64,000 bases of DNA from Desulfoluna sp942491485 (GCA_942491485.1 CALOAX010000013.1:496001-560000), one strand, 5' to 3'; shown: positions 1 through 8,358, counted from the first letter of the stretch. Notes: generated by a model not told the origin, from the letters alone. Program-made: numbers and translations.

Positions 1-46
1 CTTGCGGGTCTGTGCGTGGATCAACCTTCGGTGGAGGGTTTTTCAT

Positions 47-289
47 ATGAATCGGAGTAAGAGAGTATGGGACCACTCTGTTTTTTCGTTCAATATTCTG
101 AACAGCCCTGTGATTCACCTTAGTGAATATCAGGTATTCATCCACGATAGTGGCCGCCAGAAATTCAATGTCTATGAACAGTACACCTTCCATTGCGAAC
201 CGGCAAATCGTTCAGACTCCTTTGATGTAACTGTTTTTAGTGGTATTTCGGTGTTTTCCTTGTCCCTCAATCATCTCAAGAAAATATAG
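47..289 (+). CDS. Possible small hypothetical protein (80 aa)
   Basis: An 80-residue frame opens at ATG 47, preceded by a good ribosome-binding site (GGAGGG, about seven bases upstream), and closes with TAG at 287-289. The protein is mixed polar and hydrophobic, with no signal peptide, membrane segment or motif that I recognise. The same frame reaches further upstream to a TTG at base 2, but the ATG is better placed. It could equally be a chance frame near a repeat-rich spacer. Confidence 0.3.
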   Translation: MNRSKRVWDHSVFSFNILNSPVIHLSEYQVFIHDSGRQKFNVYEQYTFHCEPANRSDSFDVTVFSGISVFSLSLNHLKKI

Positions 290-462
290 TCCTGTTTTTT
301 ACCAACAGTGGAACAGAAGGTGCAAAACCTAATAAGCAACCCCCCAGGTCACACGGAAGGCGCACCAAGGTCTAAACCATCGGTCCTTGCATCCGACTCT
401 CTCTTCCAGGCGCACGTTTAAGACCTGATGCACCATGTTCCTTTAAAAGACAGGAGTCGGTT

Positions 463-840
463 ATGAAATACCTGATGATTTTTATGTGTGCGATGACCTT
501 GATGGGCTGTGCTTCTTCTTCGGAATGGAGAGTGAACACAGTGATGGTGGAACGTGAGGTCTCAAAAACGCTTCAGCTGTTTCCAGCCAACACCAAATAC
601 CGTGTGCTGATTGTTCCGGACAGAGCGTCCGTTGCAGAAGAGTATGCCCGGATTTACGGCGAGCCAACCCAGGCACCCGCCTTTTATTCATCCCGGGAAA
701 ACCTGATTGTGATTCCCCGAGAGTGCGAGCTGAATATTTTACGCCACGAGATTGGACATGCTGTGGTGGAAGCCTACTTTAAAGCCCCCATCCCTGGCTG
801 GCTTCATGAAGAGTTGGCCCAGCGGGCTGAAATACCTTGA
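463..840 (+). CDS. Putative lipoprotein with HExxH zinc-peptidase motif (gluzincin-like), short
   Basis: 125 residues. The N terminus is a lipoprotein signal with lipobox LMGC and lipidation Cys16, so the product should be anchored in the outer or cytoplasmic membrane facing the periplasm. HEIGH at residues 95-99 is a zinc-binding HExxH helix. It is followed after about 15 residues by WLHEELA, the pattern that supplies the third glutamate ligand in MA-like gluzincin peptidases. The chain stops only eight residues after this motif, where relatives usually continue, so it may be C-terminally shortened; a palindromic repeat begins 19 bases after the stop. AGGAG lies upstream of the ATG. Substrate unknown; peptidase activity is inferred from the motif only. 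Confidence 0.7.
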   Translation: MKYLMIFMCAMTLMGCASSSEWRVNTVMVEREVSKTLQLFPANTKYRVLIVPDRASVAEEYARIYGEPTQAPAFYSSRENLIVIPRECELNILRHEIGHAVVEAYFKAPIPGWLHEELAQRAEIP

Positions 841-859
841 CCCGGATTATTCAGCTTGT

Positions 860-956
860 GCCTCCGGCGGCAAGGTGAGCCACCTTGAAAGCAGGTTGCG
901 AATGCTCCAACCCTCGTTCCTCGGGATGTCACATTCGCTGACGGGCTGCGCCCGTG
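860..956 (+). repeat. Cap repeat, complete three-hairpin copy
   Basis: Cap GCCTCCGGCGGC, hairpin 1 (AAGGTG/CACCTT), hairpin 2 (GCGAATG/CATTCGC around CCTCGTTCCTCGGG) and hairpin 3 (ACGGGC-TGC-GCCCGT), in that order. It starts 19 nt after the lipoprotein stop and serves as the reference copy for this family. Confidence 0.9.
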
Positions 957-982
957 AACAACAGATTCGGTTTTTAAACCTT

Positions 983-1023
983 CTTCGTGCAGCCCGAAGG
1001 GCGCTTCGTGATCTTCGTGGTTA
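983..1023. repeat. CGAAG-type dispersed repeat
   Basis: Short motif built from CTTCGTG and its complement around a GCCCGAAGGGC palindrome. Related copies lie near 6588, 49651, 50299 and 56117. Confidence 0.7.
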
Positions 1024-1092
1024 ATGCCCGAGCCAGATCATGAAAATGTCTGAAATAGGTCTGTCGCTTCCCGGAATAACTCCATCTATGAG

Positions 1093-1749
1093 CTAAGGCT
1101 TGAGAAACCTCTCCACCCCTGCCATGAGAAATGTCACAGCGTCATCGCCCACCTTGAGAATGTCTGTTCCGTCGTTTTTCCAGAAGAGATAGTTGTAGGC
1201 CACCCGTTCGTATATGCCGACAATGCTGACGGCCAGCACTTCTGCGGATTCCGGGGTGGTCAAGGGGCGATTCATGTTGTCAGCCATGAAAAGGATGGCT
1301 TTGCGGACATCTTCGGTAAGCTGGGTGAACCCTTTTTTGCGGGCCTCTTCAACCTCGGTGCTGTGGCCCACCGCCTCCCGAAAGAGGAGGGTCACCTTTT
1401 CCGGATGGGGGATGCAAAAATCTTTGAAAAAGGAGATTCCGGCTCGCTTGAACCCTTTCAGTGAGCCGTCGGACTGACTGAATTCTGAACCCACAAGTTT
1501 GCGCAGCTCGTAGGAGATGTCCTCGGTGAGACGGATGAGCAGGGCCTCTTTGTTTTTGAAGTAGAAGTAGACGGTTCCCACGGAGACTTCTGCGGCGTTG
1601 GCAATTTCATTGGCGCTGGTCTGGTGAAAGCCCTTTTCCACAAAGAGTGTGAGGGCCGCATCCAGAATGGTGCGCTCCCGGTGGGCTTTTTCCCGTTTGC
1701 GTCGTGTCGTGGAGGGTTTTTCGAGGGTGGTTTGCGAGCTTTCCTGCAT
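1093..1749 (-). CDS. TetR/AcrR-family transcriptional regulator
   Basis: 218 residues from ATG 1749, chosen because GGAG sits seven bases upstream; the frame extends to an ATG at 1815 that has no clear ribosome-binding site. The N-terminal third holds a typical TetR helix-turn-helix (ILDAALTLFVEKGF through VSVGTVYFYFKNKEALL, about residues 28-70). The rest is the variable helical ligand-binding and dimer domain. It is the last gene on the strand after the acyl-CoA operon at 2346-12780, so it is a reasonable candidate regulator of that operon with an acyl-CoA ligand, by analogy with other TetR proteins beside fatty-acid or terpenoid genes. That link is inferred from position only. Confidence 0.85.
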   Translation of the reverse strand: MQESSQTTLEKPSTTRRKREKAHRERTILDAALTLFVEKGFHQTSANEIANAAEVSVGTVYFYFKNKEALLIRLTEDISYELRKLVGSEFSQSDGSLKGFKRAGISFFKDFCIPHPEKVTLLFREAVGHSTEVEEARKKGFTQLTEDVRKAILFMADNMNRPLTTPESAEVLAVSIVGIYERVAYNYLFWKNDGTDILKVGDDAVTFLMAGVERFLKP

Positions 1750-1815
1750 GGGCGTCTCCAAAGGCTGCCGTGTTGATTTCGTTTGATCAACCTTGAATAT
1801 CAAAAGGGCCTTCAT

Positions 1816-2296
1816 ATTTCATTAAAAAGGTGACAACGCACCTTAAAAGCGGAATCTGGTATCCTCATCGCTTGATGTTCGGGCAATACCACGAAGGTGG
1901 CAACGGCGAATTGAACCACGCGCCAAGTAAACATGAATCCCAGATGGTTTTGGAATATATTATGGCTCCCCGGTTATTCGGCAGTATCAGGGGGGCGTGA
2001 TATTTTAATAAAAGCAACACATGGGCTTTCACCGATACGCAACCAGGGAAGACGATAGCCCCGTAGGGTGAGGCTCTCGCACCTTCTGGCGTAACTTGAA
2101 CCACCGGCCTTCTTTCCCGAAATAGTTGTCTGAAATGGGACATCTGAGAAGAGCACGGTTTCGTTGTTTCAGGTGGAAATCGGTGTGCACGGCGTACCCT
2201 ACCAATGCAACACAGCTTCGAAGAACCATTTGTATCAACCAACAGCATTTGAGTCGGACGTAGTTCGTAGTGTAATAGCAACTTGCCCCCCCCCCT
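1816..2296. other. Spacer without a recognisable gene
   Basis: No convincing frame on either strand. A perfect short inverted repeat, AAGGTG-N6-CACCTT (1829-1846), lies just upstream of the TetR gene and could be an operator or a remnant of hairpin 1 of the cap repeat. A GTAGGGTG-type motif near 2062 resembles those at 56.3-56.5 kb. Confidence 0.5.
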
Positions 2297-2367
2297 CGCA
2301 GCCGGTGAGCGTTAGCGAGCCGGATGCAACCTGGGGTCCAGGGGATCATCCCCTGGCCGCCGGAGAC
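2297..2367 (-). repeat. Cap repeat, overlapping the 3' end of the AtuA-like gene
   Basis: Read on the minus strand: cap variant GTCTCCGGCGGC, then hairpin 1 CCAGGGG-ATGA-TCCCCTGG, then a diverged hairpin 2. The stop codon of the AtuA-like gene (2346-2348) is the TGA in the loop of hairpin 1. Confidence 0.85.
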
Positions 2368-4154
2368 AGGCTTTTTTTGCCCTTTGATGTTGCAAGCGAC
2401 ACCGGCACCTCGATCATTTTGCACCGGAGGTATTCGCCGAGGGTTTTGGCCTGGGCGTCGATGCGGGAGGAGGCGGCGACGCCATCGCCCAAGAGTCCCC
2501 GGATATAGAAGTTAACCGCGTTGAGGTTAGGGAGCGTCCAGCGGTCGATGGTGTAGGGGGCGAGGTCGGGGAGGAGTTCCTTGAGGCGCTCCGGAGTCAG
2601 GTTATCCTTCAGGAAGGTGAAGGCTTCCTGGTTTTTTGCCCAGACGCCGAGGTTGGCGTTGCCGCCTTTGTCGCCGGAGCGAGTGGCAAAGAGATGGCCA
2701 AAGGGAAGGGAGACGGAGTTTTCTATTTCAGGTGGGAGTGACGAGATGGCGTCCGGTGCCAGAGGGCCGGCACCGTTTCCTTCGATGGGATCCATGAGCA
2801 GGGTCTGATCGCCCATGTGAACCACTTCACAAAGGTTTGTTTTGTCCACCAGGGTCGGCCAATGGATGATATCAGGAACGGCCGGTGCCGGTGGGGCGGT
2901 GAGGTTGAAGCCGGGAATGGAGGAGAGGGCAAGCTCCACTACCTTGGCAGTGAAAGCGCGTCCCACTTTTTTTTCATTGGGGTCCCGCACCGTGATCCGA
3001 AGAAGGTTCATGGCTTCTTCCATGCGTTGGGGAGATGGGTGGCCGGAGCGAAGAAGTTGGGTCTCCACTGAAGCGAAGGCATCCCGTCCGCCAAGGCTGC
3101 CAAAAAGCATCTCTTCCACAATGTGCGCCTTCGTTTCCAGGTCAAGGCCGGTGAGAAGTACGGAGACGGTGTTCCGGTAGCCCCCGATGGTGTTGATGCA
3201 CACCTTTGCCGTGAATGGTGGAGGCGCTCCCTTGCAGCCGGAGATTCGGACCCGGTCTTTTCCGTCTTCTTTAATGGTAAGGGTGTCGAAGCGGGCGGTG
3301 ACGTCCGGGCTCAGGTAGGCCGGGGAATCGATCTCATAAAGAAGCTGGGCCGTCACGGTTCCCACGGAAACCAGCCCTCCCGTACCGTTATGTTTGGTGA
3401 TGGTGGCTGAGCCGTCCGCTTCCATGATGGCAAGGGGAAACCCCACCTTTTCCCAGGAGGGGACCTCTTCAAAATGGGAGTAGTTGCCCCCTGTGGCTTG
3501 GGTGCCGCACTCAATCACATGCCCGGCAGCCACCGCCCCTGCAAGGGCATCCCAGTCATCCCGCTTCCAGCCGAAATGCCAGGCACTGGGCCCCGAGACC
3601 AGAGCTGCGTCAGCCAACCGCCCTCCGACGACAATGTCCGCTCCCTTGCCAAGGGCTTCACAAATGCCCCAACCGCCCAGATACGCGTTCGCCGTGATGG
3701 GAAAGACCCCGCCTTCGGCAAGGGGCGTCCCCCGATCCAGATGGGTAAACGTCTCCCCGCGACTTTGAAGCTCAGCTAAGTGCGGCATGAGGTCGTCCCC
3801 TTCTATGCAGGCAATGGACGGCGAAAGACCCAACTCACCCGCCAGCGTCTCAAGGGCTGCTGCAAGCCCCTTCGGGTTCAACCCTCCCGCGTTTGCCACC
3901 ACACGAATCCCTTTCTCAAGGCAGGTTCCCATGACCTGTTCCATCTGCTTTAAAAAGGTCCCCGCATACCCCAAGGACGGATCCTTGCGCTTTGACTTAA
4001 AGAGAATGGCCATGGTCAGCTCCGCCAGGTAATCCCCGGTGAGCACATGGATCTCACCCCCCTCCACCATCTCCTTCATGGCCGAAAAACGATCCCCGAA
4101 AAACCCGCTGCAGTTGGCGATGATCAATCTGTCACTGGCATGTTCGTGTGGCAT
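2346..4154 (-). CDS. AtuA-like protein (DUF1446 plus C-terminal AtuA domain)
   Basis: 602 residues from ATG 4154, which has AGGAG upstream; an ATG 14 codons earlier lacks one. The N-terminal two thirds match the DUF1446/AtuA fold (GFFGDRFSAMKEMVEGG near the start, GGRLADAALVSGP around 190). The C-terminal part carries the conserved RSGDKGGNANLGVW motif. AtuA is the first gene of the Pseudomonas acyclic-terpene utilisation operon; its biochemical role is not established. Here it sits with acyl-CoA carboxylase, hydratase and dehydrogenase genes on the same strand. The last codons (SPAARG-stop) are encoded by an intergenic repeat, so the natural C terminus may once have been different. Confidence 0.85.
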   Translation of the reverse strand: MPHEHASDRLIIANCSGFFGDRFSAMKEMVEGGEIHVLTGDYLAELTMAILFKSKRKDPSLGYAGTFLKQMEQVMGTCLEKGIRVVANAGGLNPKGLAAALETLAGELGLSPSIACIEGDDLMPHLAELQSRGETFTHLDRGTPLAEGGVFPITANAYLGGWGICEALGKGADIVVGGRLADAALVSGPSAWHFGWKRDDWDALAGAVAAGHVIECGTQATGGNYSHFEEVPSWEKVGFPLAIMEADGSATITKHNGTGGLVSVGTVTAQLLYEIDSPAYLSPDVTARFDTLTIKEDGKDRVRISGCKGAPPPFTAKVCINTIGGYRNTVSVLLTGLDLETKAHIVEEMLFGSLGGRDAFASVETQLLRSGHPSPQRMEEAMNLLRITVRDPNEKKVGRAFTAKVVELALSSIPGFNLTAPPAPAVPDIIHWPTLVDKTNLCEVVHMGDQTLLMDPIEGNGAGPLAPDAISSLPPEIENSVSLPFGHLFATRSGDKGGNANLGVWAKNQEAFTFLKDNLTPERLKELLPDLAPYTIDRWTLPNLNAVNFYIRGLLGDGVAASSRIDAQAKTLGEYLRCKMIEVPVSLATSKGKKSLSPAARG

Positions 4155-4204
4155 GGTCTCTCCTGGTGTGTGTGAAGGTGTGCGGTGGAAAGGCAAACAA
4201 CCTT

Positions 4205-4312
4205 GCCTCCGGCGGCGAGGTGAGCCACCTCGAAAGCTGATTGCCGAAGCGCTTTGTCCCTCGTTCCTCGGGCCAAAGCGCTTCGGCGTTCGCCTCGGGC
4301 TTCGCCCGCCTC
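4205..4312 (+). repeat. Cap repeat, complete copy
   Basis: Cap, hairpin 1 GAGGTG/CACCTC, hairpin 2 with long stem GCCGAAGCGCTTTG/CAAAGCGCTTCGGC around TCCCTCGTTCCTCGGGC, and hairpin 3 GGGC-TTC-GCCC. The cap end faces the AtuA start codon 50 nt away. Confidence 0.9.
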
Positions 4313-4397
4313 CAATGCTGGAGACTATATAGATTGTTTTACAAGCATTTTAGATGTTGTGGATACGGCTTCGTAGCTCAAACTGCATTGCTTTTGC

Positions 4398-4458
4398 CAC
4401 GGGCGTAGCCCGTCAGCGAATGTGATCGGCCCGAGGAACGAGGGGCGGGAGCATTCGC
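4398..4458 (-). repeat. Cap repeat, copy lacking cap and hairpin 1
   Basis: Hairpins 3 and 2 are present (ACGGGC-TAC-GCCCGT; GCGAATG/CATTCGC with CCGAGGAACGAGG). It ends four bases from the stop codon of the hydratase gene at 4463. Confidence 0.85.
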
Positions 4459-4462
4459 GACC

Positions 4463-5242
4463 CTATGTCCCCGTAAATTCGGGTGCCCTTTTTTCCATGA
4501 ATGCTTTGAGCCCTTCAGCGGCGTCTTGTGTGTTGATGACGCGGGTGAGGGCTTCGGCGAGGCTATCTACGGCTGTGTCGAATGGGAAATTTTCAACGGC
4601 GGCAAAGGCCTCCTTGCCCAGGCGCAATCCGATGGGGCTCTTGCCGGCAAGGAGGGAGAGAAGTGCCATGGTTTCTCCGGGAAGGGCTTCTGTGGGGTGG
4701 ACAGCGGTCACAAGGCCCATGGAAAGCGCCTCCTGCGCCTCGATCATTCGGCCGGTGAGGATCATCTCCATGGCTTGTTTCCGGGGAACGTTCCGGAAGA
4801 TCAGCGCGCCGATCATCATGGGAAAGAGGCCCACATTGACCTCGGGGGTGCCGAAACGGCTTTTTTCATCAGCCAGGACCATGTCACAGGCAAGCATCAG
4901 CCCCATGCCCCCTGCCAGGCAATACCCTTGAACCATGGCAACCGTGGGCTTGGGGAAGGTGTAAATTCGGTGAAGAAGCCGGGCGTAGGAACGCGCGGTG
5001 GGCAGGGCGTCCCCGTCGGCTTTGATGGCCGAGCCCAGGTCCGCTCCGGTGCAGAAGGCACGCGTGCCAGCCCCCCTGAGTAAAACACACCTCACTGACG
5101 TATCGCTCTCGGCATCATCCAGGTGCTCGTGGAACAGGCGGATCGCCTCCGGGCTCAAGGCGTTTCTCTGGGCCTCGCGGTTGATTGCAATACGGGCCAC
5201 GGCATCCGTGACCTGGTAAAGCAGATGGGGTGCGTCTGTCAT
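4463..5242 (-). CDS. Enoyl-CoA hydratase/isomerase family protein (AtuE/LiuC-like)
   Basis: 259 residues from ATG 5242, preceded by AAGGAGG; the open frame runs on upstream through a repeat and should not be annotated that far. It has the crotonase fold motifs: CTGADL (oxyanion hole, about residue 67), AGGMGLMLACD (about 111-121) and RFGTPEVNVGLFP. The second catalytic glutamate (in TPEV) is present, while the first usual glutamate is glycine, an arrangement I recall from 3-methylglutaconyl-CoA-type hydratases. This fits hydration of a carboxylated branched enoyl-CoA after the carboxylase step encoded upstream. The exact substrate cannot be read from sequence. Confidence 0.85.
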   Translation of the reverse strand: MTDAPHLLYQVTDAVARIAINREAQRNALSPEAIRLFHEHLDDAESDTSVRCVLLRGAGTRAFCTGADLGSAIKADGDALPTARSYARLLHRIYTFPKPTVAMVQGYCLAGGMGLMLACDMVLADEKSRFGTPEVNVGLFPMMIGALIFRNVPRKQAMEMILTGRMIEAQEALSMGLVTAVHPTEALPGETMALLSLLAGKSPIGLRLGKEAFAAVENFPFDTAVDSLAEALTRVINTQDAAEGLKAFMEKRAPEFTGT

Positions 5243-5269
5243 GACAGCCTCCTTGATATTTAAAAGCGC

Positions 5270-5368
5270 GCCTCCGGCGGCGAGGTGTGCCACCTCGAAA
5301 GCGGGTTTCGAATGCTCTCGACCCTCGTTCCTCGGGCCGATCACATTCGCTGACGTGCTACGCCCGTA
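5270..5368 (+). repeat. Cap repeat, complete copy
   Basis: Cap, hairpin 1 GAGGTG-TGC-CACCTC, hairpin 2 CGAATG/CATTCG with CCTCGTTCCTCGGG, and a slightly decayed hairpin 3 (ACGTGC-TAC-GCCCGT). The cap lies 27 nt upstream of the hydratase start. Confidence 0.9.
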
Positions 5369-5504
5369 ACAACGGCAGAGATGGCAAAACCTTCTTCGTG
5401 AAGATAGAAGGACGCTTTGTGGGTTTTGCCCTTGAAGTGGAATTGGAACCGAGGATTTCACTGCTTAAGCACTTGTAAAGCCCGAAGCAGGCCATAAACT
5501 TGGC

Positions 5505-5594
5505 GCGAATGCGGACGCAGGGTGGTCAGAATCACGACACCCGCAGCGCATTCGCTACCAGGTTTCCAGGTGCCTCCACCTGGCCGCCGGAGGC
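5505..5594 (-). repeat. Cap repeat, copy with divergent hairpin 2
   Basis: Intact cap, hairpin 1 CCAGGTG-GAG-GCACCTGG, and outer stem GCGAATGC/GCATTCGC; the usual CCTCGTTCCTCGGG core is replaced by an unrelated sequence. It begins eight bases after the stop of the biotin carrier gene. Confidence 0.8.
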
Positions 5595-5602
5595 ACGTTT
5601 TT

Positions 5603-6127
5603 TTATCCGTCGGTTCCTGTCTTCTCTTCATCAGGCTCGATGGGCTCTAAGGCCACAAGGATTTCGCCGGGCATTACCTGGTCTCCAGGGGCGGTGTTTA
5701 TGGCTGAGATTTTTGCGTCAAAGGGAGCGGAAAGGGTGGTCTCCATTTTCATGGCGGAGACGGTGACAAGGGGGGTTCCTTTGTCCACCAGGTCTCCGGG
5801 GGAGACGAGGACGGCCACCACCACCGATGGCATGGGCGGGGTGACGTCGCTGGGCATGTCGTCTTGGGCGCTGATGGTGTCGGGGATCCGGTCGGCGTCG
5901 AGGACCTCCACAGGGACTCCGCCTATGGTCACGCGCTTTCCGCCTTCGATCTCCTCCACGTGGGCAAGGAGGCTCTTGCCATTGATAAACAGTTGGAGCT
6001 GTTTGTCATCCACCGGGGTTGCCGAGACGGTGTAGGAGGTTCCGGAAATTTCGGTAGAGAAGCCCTCTTTATCCGTGGCGCAGATGAGGGTGGTTTCCGT
6101 CTCTCCTGTTTTGCATCGGTAGTCCAT
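5603..6127 (-). CDS. Biotin carboxyl carrier protein of an acyl-CoA carboxylase
   Basis: 174 residues. The C-terminal 75 form a biotinyl/lipoyl domain with the biotinylation site AMKME (Lys127) between the typical PMPSVVVAVLVSPGDLV and the closing PGEILVALEPI. The N-terminal 95 residues look like the BT-type linker domain that precedes the biotin domain in methylcrotonyl- and propionyl-CoA carboxylase alpha chains. Here that half of the alpha chain is a separate gene, next to a stand-alone biotin carboxylase gene. GGAGG precedes the ATG. It should carry carboxybiotin between the two catalytic subunits encoded upstream. Confidence 0.9.
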   Translation of the reverse strand: MDYRCKTGETETTLICATDKEGFSTEISGTSYTVSATPVDDKQLQLFINGKSLLAHVEEIEGGKRVTIGGVPVEVLDADRIPDTISAQDDMPSDVTPPMPSVVVAVLVSPGDLVDKGTPLVTVSAMKMETTLSAPFDAKISAINTAPGDQVMPGEILVALEPIEPDEEKTGTDG

Positions 6128-6283
6128 GGTCTCCTCCGTGTTGCAATTAAAGAAAGGTGCTTAAGAACAAAGCGTTCTTGTTTGTAGAATCGCAAACCGT
6201 TATCGAAGAGGTTGATCTTGGCGGTGTGAGTCAAGACGATGTGGTGACGAGCACACAAGTGCTGGTGCCATTGCACTCTTTCT

Positions 6284-6442
6284 GGGCGCGCCGTGCTCCG
6301 TCGCGGCTTTTTTTGTCGGGGGTTGGCCCCGGTATGAACCGCCTCAACATCCAAAGCATGCCATGCCCATATACTCTCATCCCAACGAGTTACATGTCTC
6401 AATTGGTTTCCCATCATTGCCGTGGCGGAGCACGGCGCGCCC
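6284..6442. repeat. MITE-like element with 24-bp terminal inverted repeats (copy 1)
   Basis: Arms at 6284-6307 and 6419-6442 begin GGGCGCGCCGTGCTCCG and match as inverted repeats with two mismatches in 24. The 111 bp between them has no ORF. A second copy with different interior is at 23156-23313. Confidence 0.8.
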
Positions 6443-6587
6443 GAAAATCCAAGCCGACACATGATTGCGATGGCAACCTGCTTTCGAGGTGTTTTTGCCT
6501 AAGTGGCTTCGCCACCCTTGCCGCCAGAGTTATTCCGGTCAAAGTCAACCCGAATTGAGCTGGCATCATGGTTAAACCTTTTATAAA

Positions 6588-6634
6588 CGACCATGAAGAT
6601 CATGAAGTGCCCTTCGGGCTGCATGAAGGAGCTT
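6588..6634. repeat. CGAAG-type dispersed repeat
   Basis: ACCATGAAGATCATGAAG followed by a GCCCTTCGGGC palindrome; the same plan as 983-1023 in the opposite orientation. Confidence 0.65.
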
Positions 6635-6654
6635 GGATAACCTCTTCGGTTATT

Positions 6655-6756
6655 CACGGGCGCAGCCCGTCAGCAGATGTGACGTACCCGAGGAACGAGG
6701 GTTCGGAGCATTTGCGAACCTGGGTTCCAAGGGCTCAGCCCTTGGCCGCCGGAGGC
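6655..6756 (-). repeat. Cap repeat, complete copy
   Basis: Hairpin 3 ACGGGC/GCCCGT, hairpin 2 GCAGATG/CATTTGC with CCGAGGAACGAGG, hairpin 1 CCAAGGGCT/AGCCCTTGG and cap. It begins 11 nt after the biotin carboxylase stop. Confidence 0.9.
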
Positions 6757-6767
6757 AGCACTTTCTC

Positions 6768-8255
6768 CTATATTCGAAATGCCCCCAGCTGGGTCCAGGG
6801 GGATGGCTGCTCGGAGAGGCCTGTCGGCGGTGTGGCTTTCTGTCCGAAGAGGTCGTGGGCCACGTAGGCGAGCAGGGCCTCGTTTATGGGGGCTGTCGGT
6901 TTCCAGCCTGAGAGTTCTTTGTCGATGGTGTCGGTGGTGACCTCGCCTTTCCGGAAGGTGTCTGATTCCAGAAGTTCGGTGAGGAAGGGCACGGGGCTGC
7001 AGATACCTGTGATGACGGTCTGTTTTAAGGCCTGGATCATTCGTTGGGTGGCGGCTTTTCGGTCTGCTCCGTAGGTGATGAGCTTCGAGAGGATGGGGTC
7101 GTATTCCATGGGGACGGTCCATCCTTCGTAGACCCCGCTGTCCACACGAATCCCGGGGCCTGAGGGTTCCACCAGGGTGGCAATGGTGCCGGGTGAGGGC
7201 ATGAAGCCGTTGGCCGGGTCTTCGGCGTAGATGCGGCACTCCATAGCATGGCCCCTGGGGACGATGTCGGATTGGGATCTGTTTAAGGGCTCCCCAGCCG
7301 CGATGCGGATCTGTTCCCGGACAAGGTCGATGCCGGTGACCAGTTCCGTGACAGGATGCTCCACCTGGAGGCGGGTGTTGACCTCCAGAAAATAAAAATT
7401 CATCTCACGGTCCACCAGGAACTCAAAGGTCCCTGCGTTGGTGTAGCCCACGGCCTTTGCGGCCATCACAGCTGCATCGCCCATCTTCTTTCTCAGCACC
7501 TCATCCACCACAGGGGAGGGGCACTCTTCCACAATTTTCTGGTGGCGCCTTTGGGCCGAGCACTCCCGTTCGATCAGGTGAATGACGTTGCCGTTGGTGT
7601 CGGCCAGCACCTGCACCTCAATGTGACGGGGGGCTTCCAGGTATTTTTCGATATAGACGTCCTCACTTCCAAAGGCAGCCAGCGCTTCACCCGCTGCCGC
7701 TGCCAATGCCGCCTCCAGCTCTGCCGGCCTCGACACCGTGCGCATCCCCTTGCCCCCGCCGCCGGCAGCTGCCTTCACCACCACGGGGAACCCCATGGCC
7801 AGGGTTGCATCTTCAAGCTCCTTAAGGGTGGCCTCGCCGCCCAACGTTCCGGGAATGATGGGAAGACCTTCTTCCGAAAGCCGTTTCCGCGCAGCCCTCT
7901 TGTCCCCCAACAGACGAATGACATCCGCCCCCGGCCCGATAAATATCAGCTCCTCGGCCTCACATCTTTCCGCAAAGTCCGCGTTTTCCGCCAGGAAGCC
8001 GTACCCCGGATGAATCGCTCCGGCTCCCGTCTTTCGAGCCGCCTCAACAATGGCATCCATGTTGAGATAACTTAAACGTGCCTCCGCAGGCCCGATACAC
8101 ACCGCCTCATCAGCCATCAACACATGGGCGGCCTTGCGGTCCACCTCCGAATACACCGCCACCGTGCCGATCCCCATCTCCCGACAGGTGCGCATTATTC
8201 GAACAGCTATCTCCCCTCGATTGGCGATCAGTATCTTATCAATGGTCTGGGTCAT
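6768..8255 (-). CDS. Acyl-CoA carboxylase, biotin carboxylase subunit
   Basis: 495 residues from ATG 8255 (MTQTIDKILIANRGEIAVRI). The 59 codons upstream in the same frame are translated repeat and were excluded. ATP-grasp features are clear: AAAGGGGKGM near residue 163 and EVNTRLQVEHPVTE near 294. It carboxylates biotin on the carrier protein encoded at 5603-6127 using ATP and bicarbonate. At 495 residues it is longer than AccC (about 450) but lacks the fused biotin domain of MccA/PccA/AtuF. Its Shine-Dalgarno sequence, GGAGG, is the end of an intergenic cap repeat. Confidence 0.92.
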   Translation of the reverse strand: MTQTIDKILIANRGEIAVRIMRTCREMGIGTVAVYSEVDRKAAHVLMADEAVCIGPAEARLSYLNMDAIVEAARKTGAGAIHPGYGFLAENADFAERCEAEELIFIGPGADVIRLLGDKRAARKRLSEEGLPIIPGTLGGEATLKELEDATLAMGFPVVVKAAAGGGGKGMRTVSRPAELEAALAAAAGEALAAFGSEDVYIEKYLEAPRHIEVQVLADTNGNVIHLIERECSAQRRHQKIVEECPSPVVDEVLRKKMGDAAVMAAKAVGYTNAGTFEFLVDREMNFYFLEVNTRLQVEHPVTELVTGIDLVREQIRIAAGEPLNRSQSDIVPRGHAMECRIYAEDPANGFMPSPGTIATLVEPSGPGIRVDSGVYEGWTVPMEYDPILSKLITYGADRKAATQRMIQALKQTVITGICSPVPFLTELLESDTFRKGEVTTDTIDKELSGWKPTAPINEALLAYVAHDLFGQKATPPTGLSEQPSPWTQLGAFRI

Positions 8256-8262
8256 TTTTTTT

Positions 8263-8358
8263 GCCTCCGGCAGGCAGGGGATGATCCCCTGCACCCCATA
8301 AGGCGAATGCGCTTTGGGTGTCGTTACTCGGAGCACCAAGCGTTCGCATTCGCGCGAC
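8263..8358 (+). repeat. Cap repeat providing the biotin carboxylase ribosome-binding site
   Basis: Cap GCCTCCGGCAGG, hairpin 1 GCAGGGG-ATGA-TCCCCTGC, and outer hairpin 2 arms GCGAATGCG/CGCATTCGC with a diverged core. On the minus strand the cap ends in GGAGGC, then eight A residues and the start codon. Confidence 0.85.

Noticed and set aside
1865..2424. Overlapping minus-strand frames of 131-138 codons
   Set aside because: They run through the poly-C tract and repeat at 2287-2367, overlap each other in different frames and lack ribosome-binding sites.
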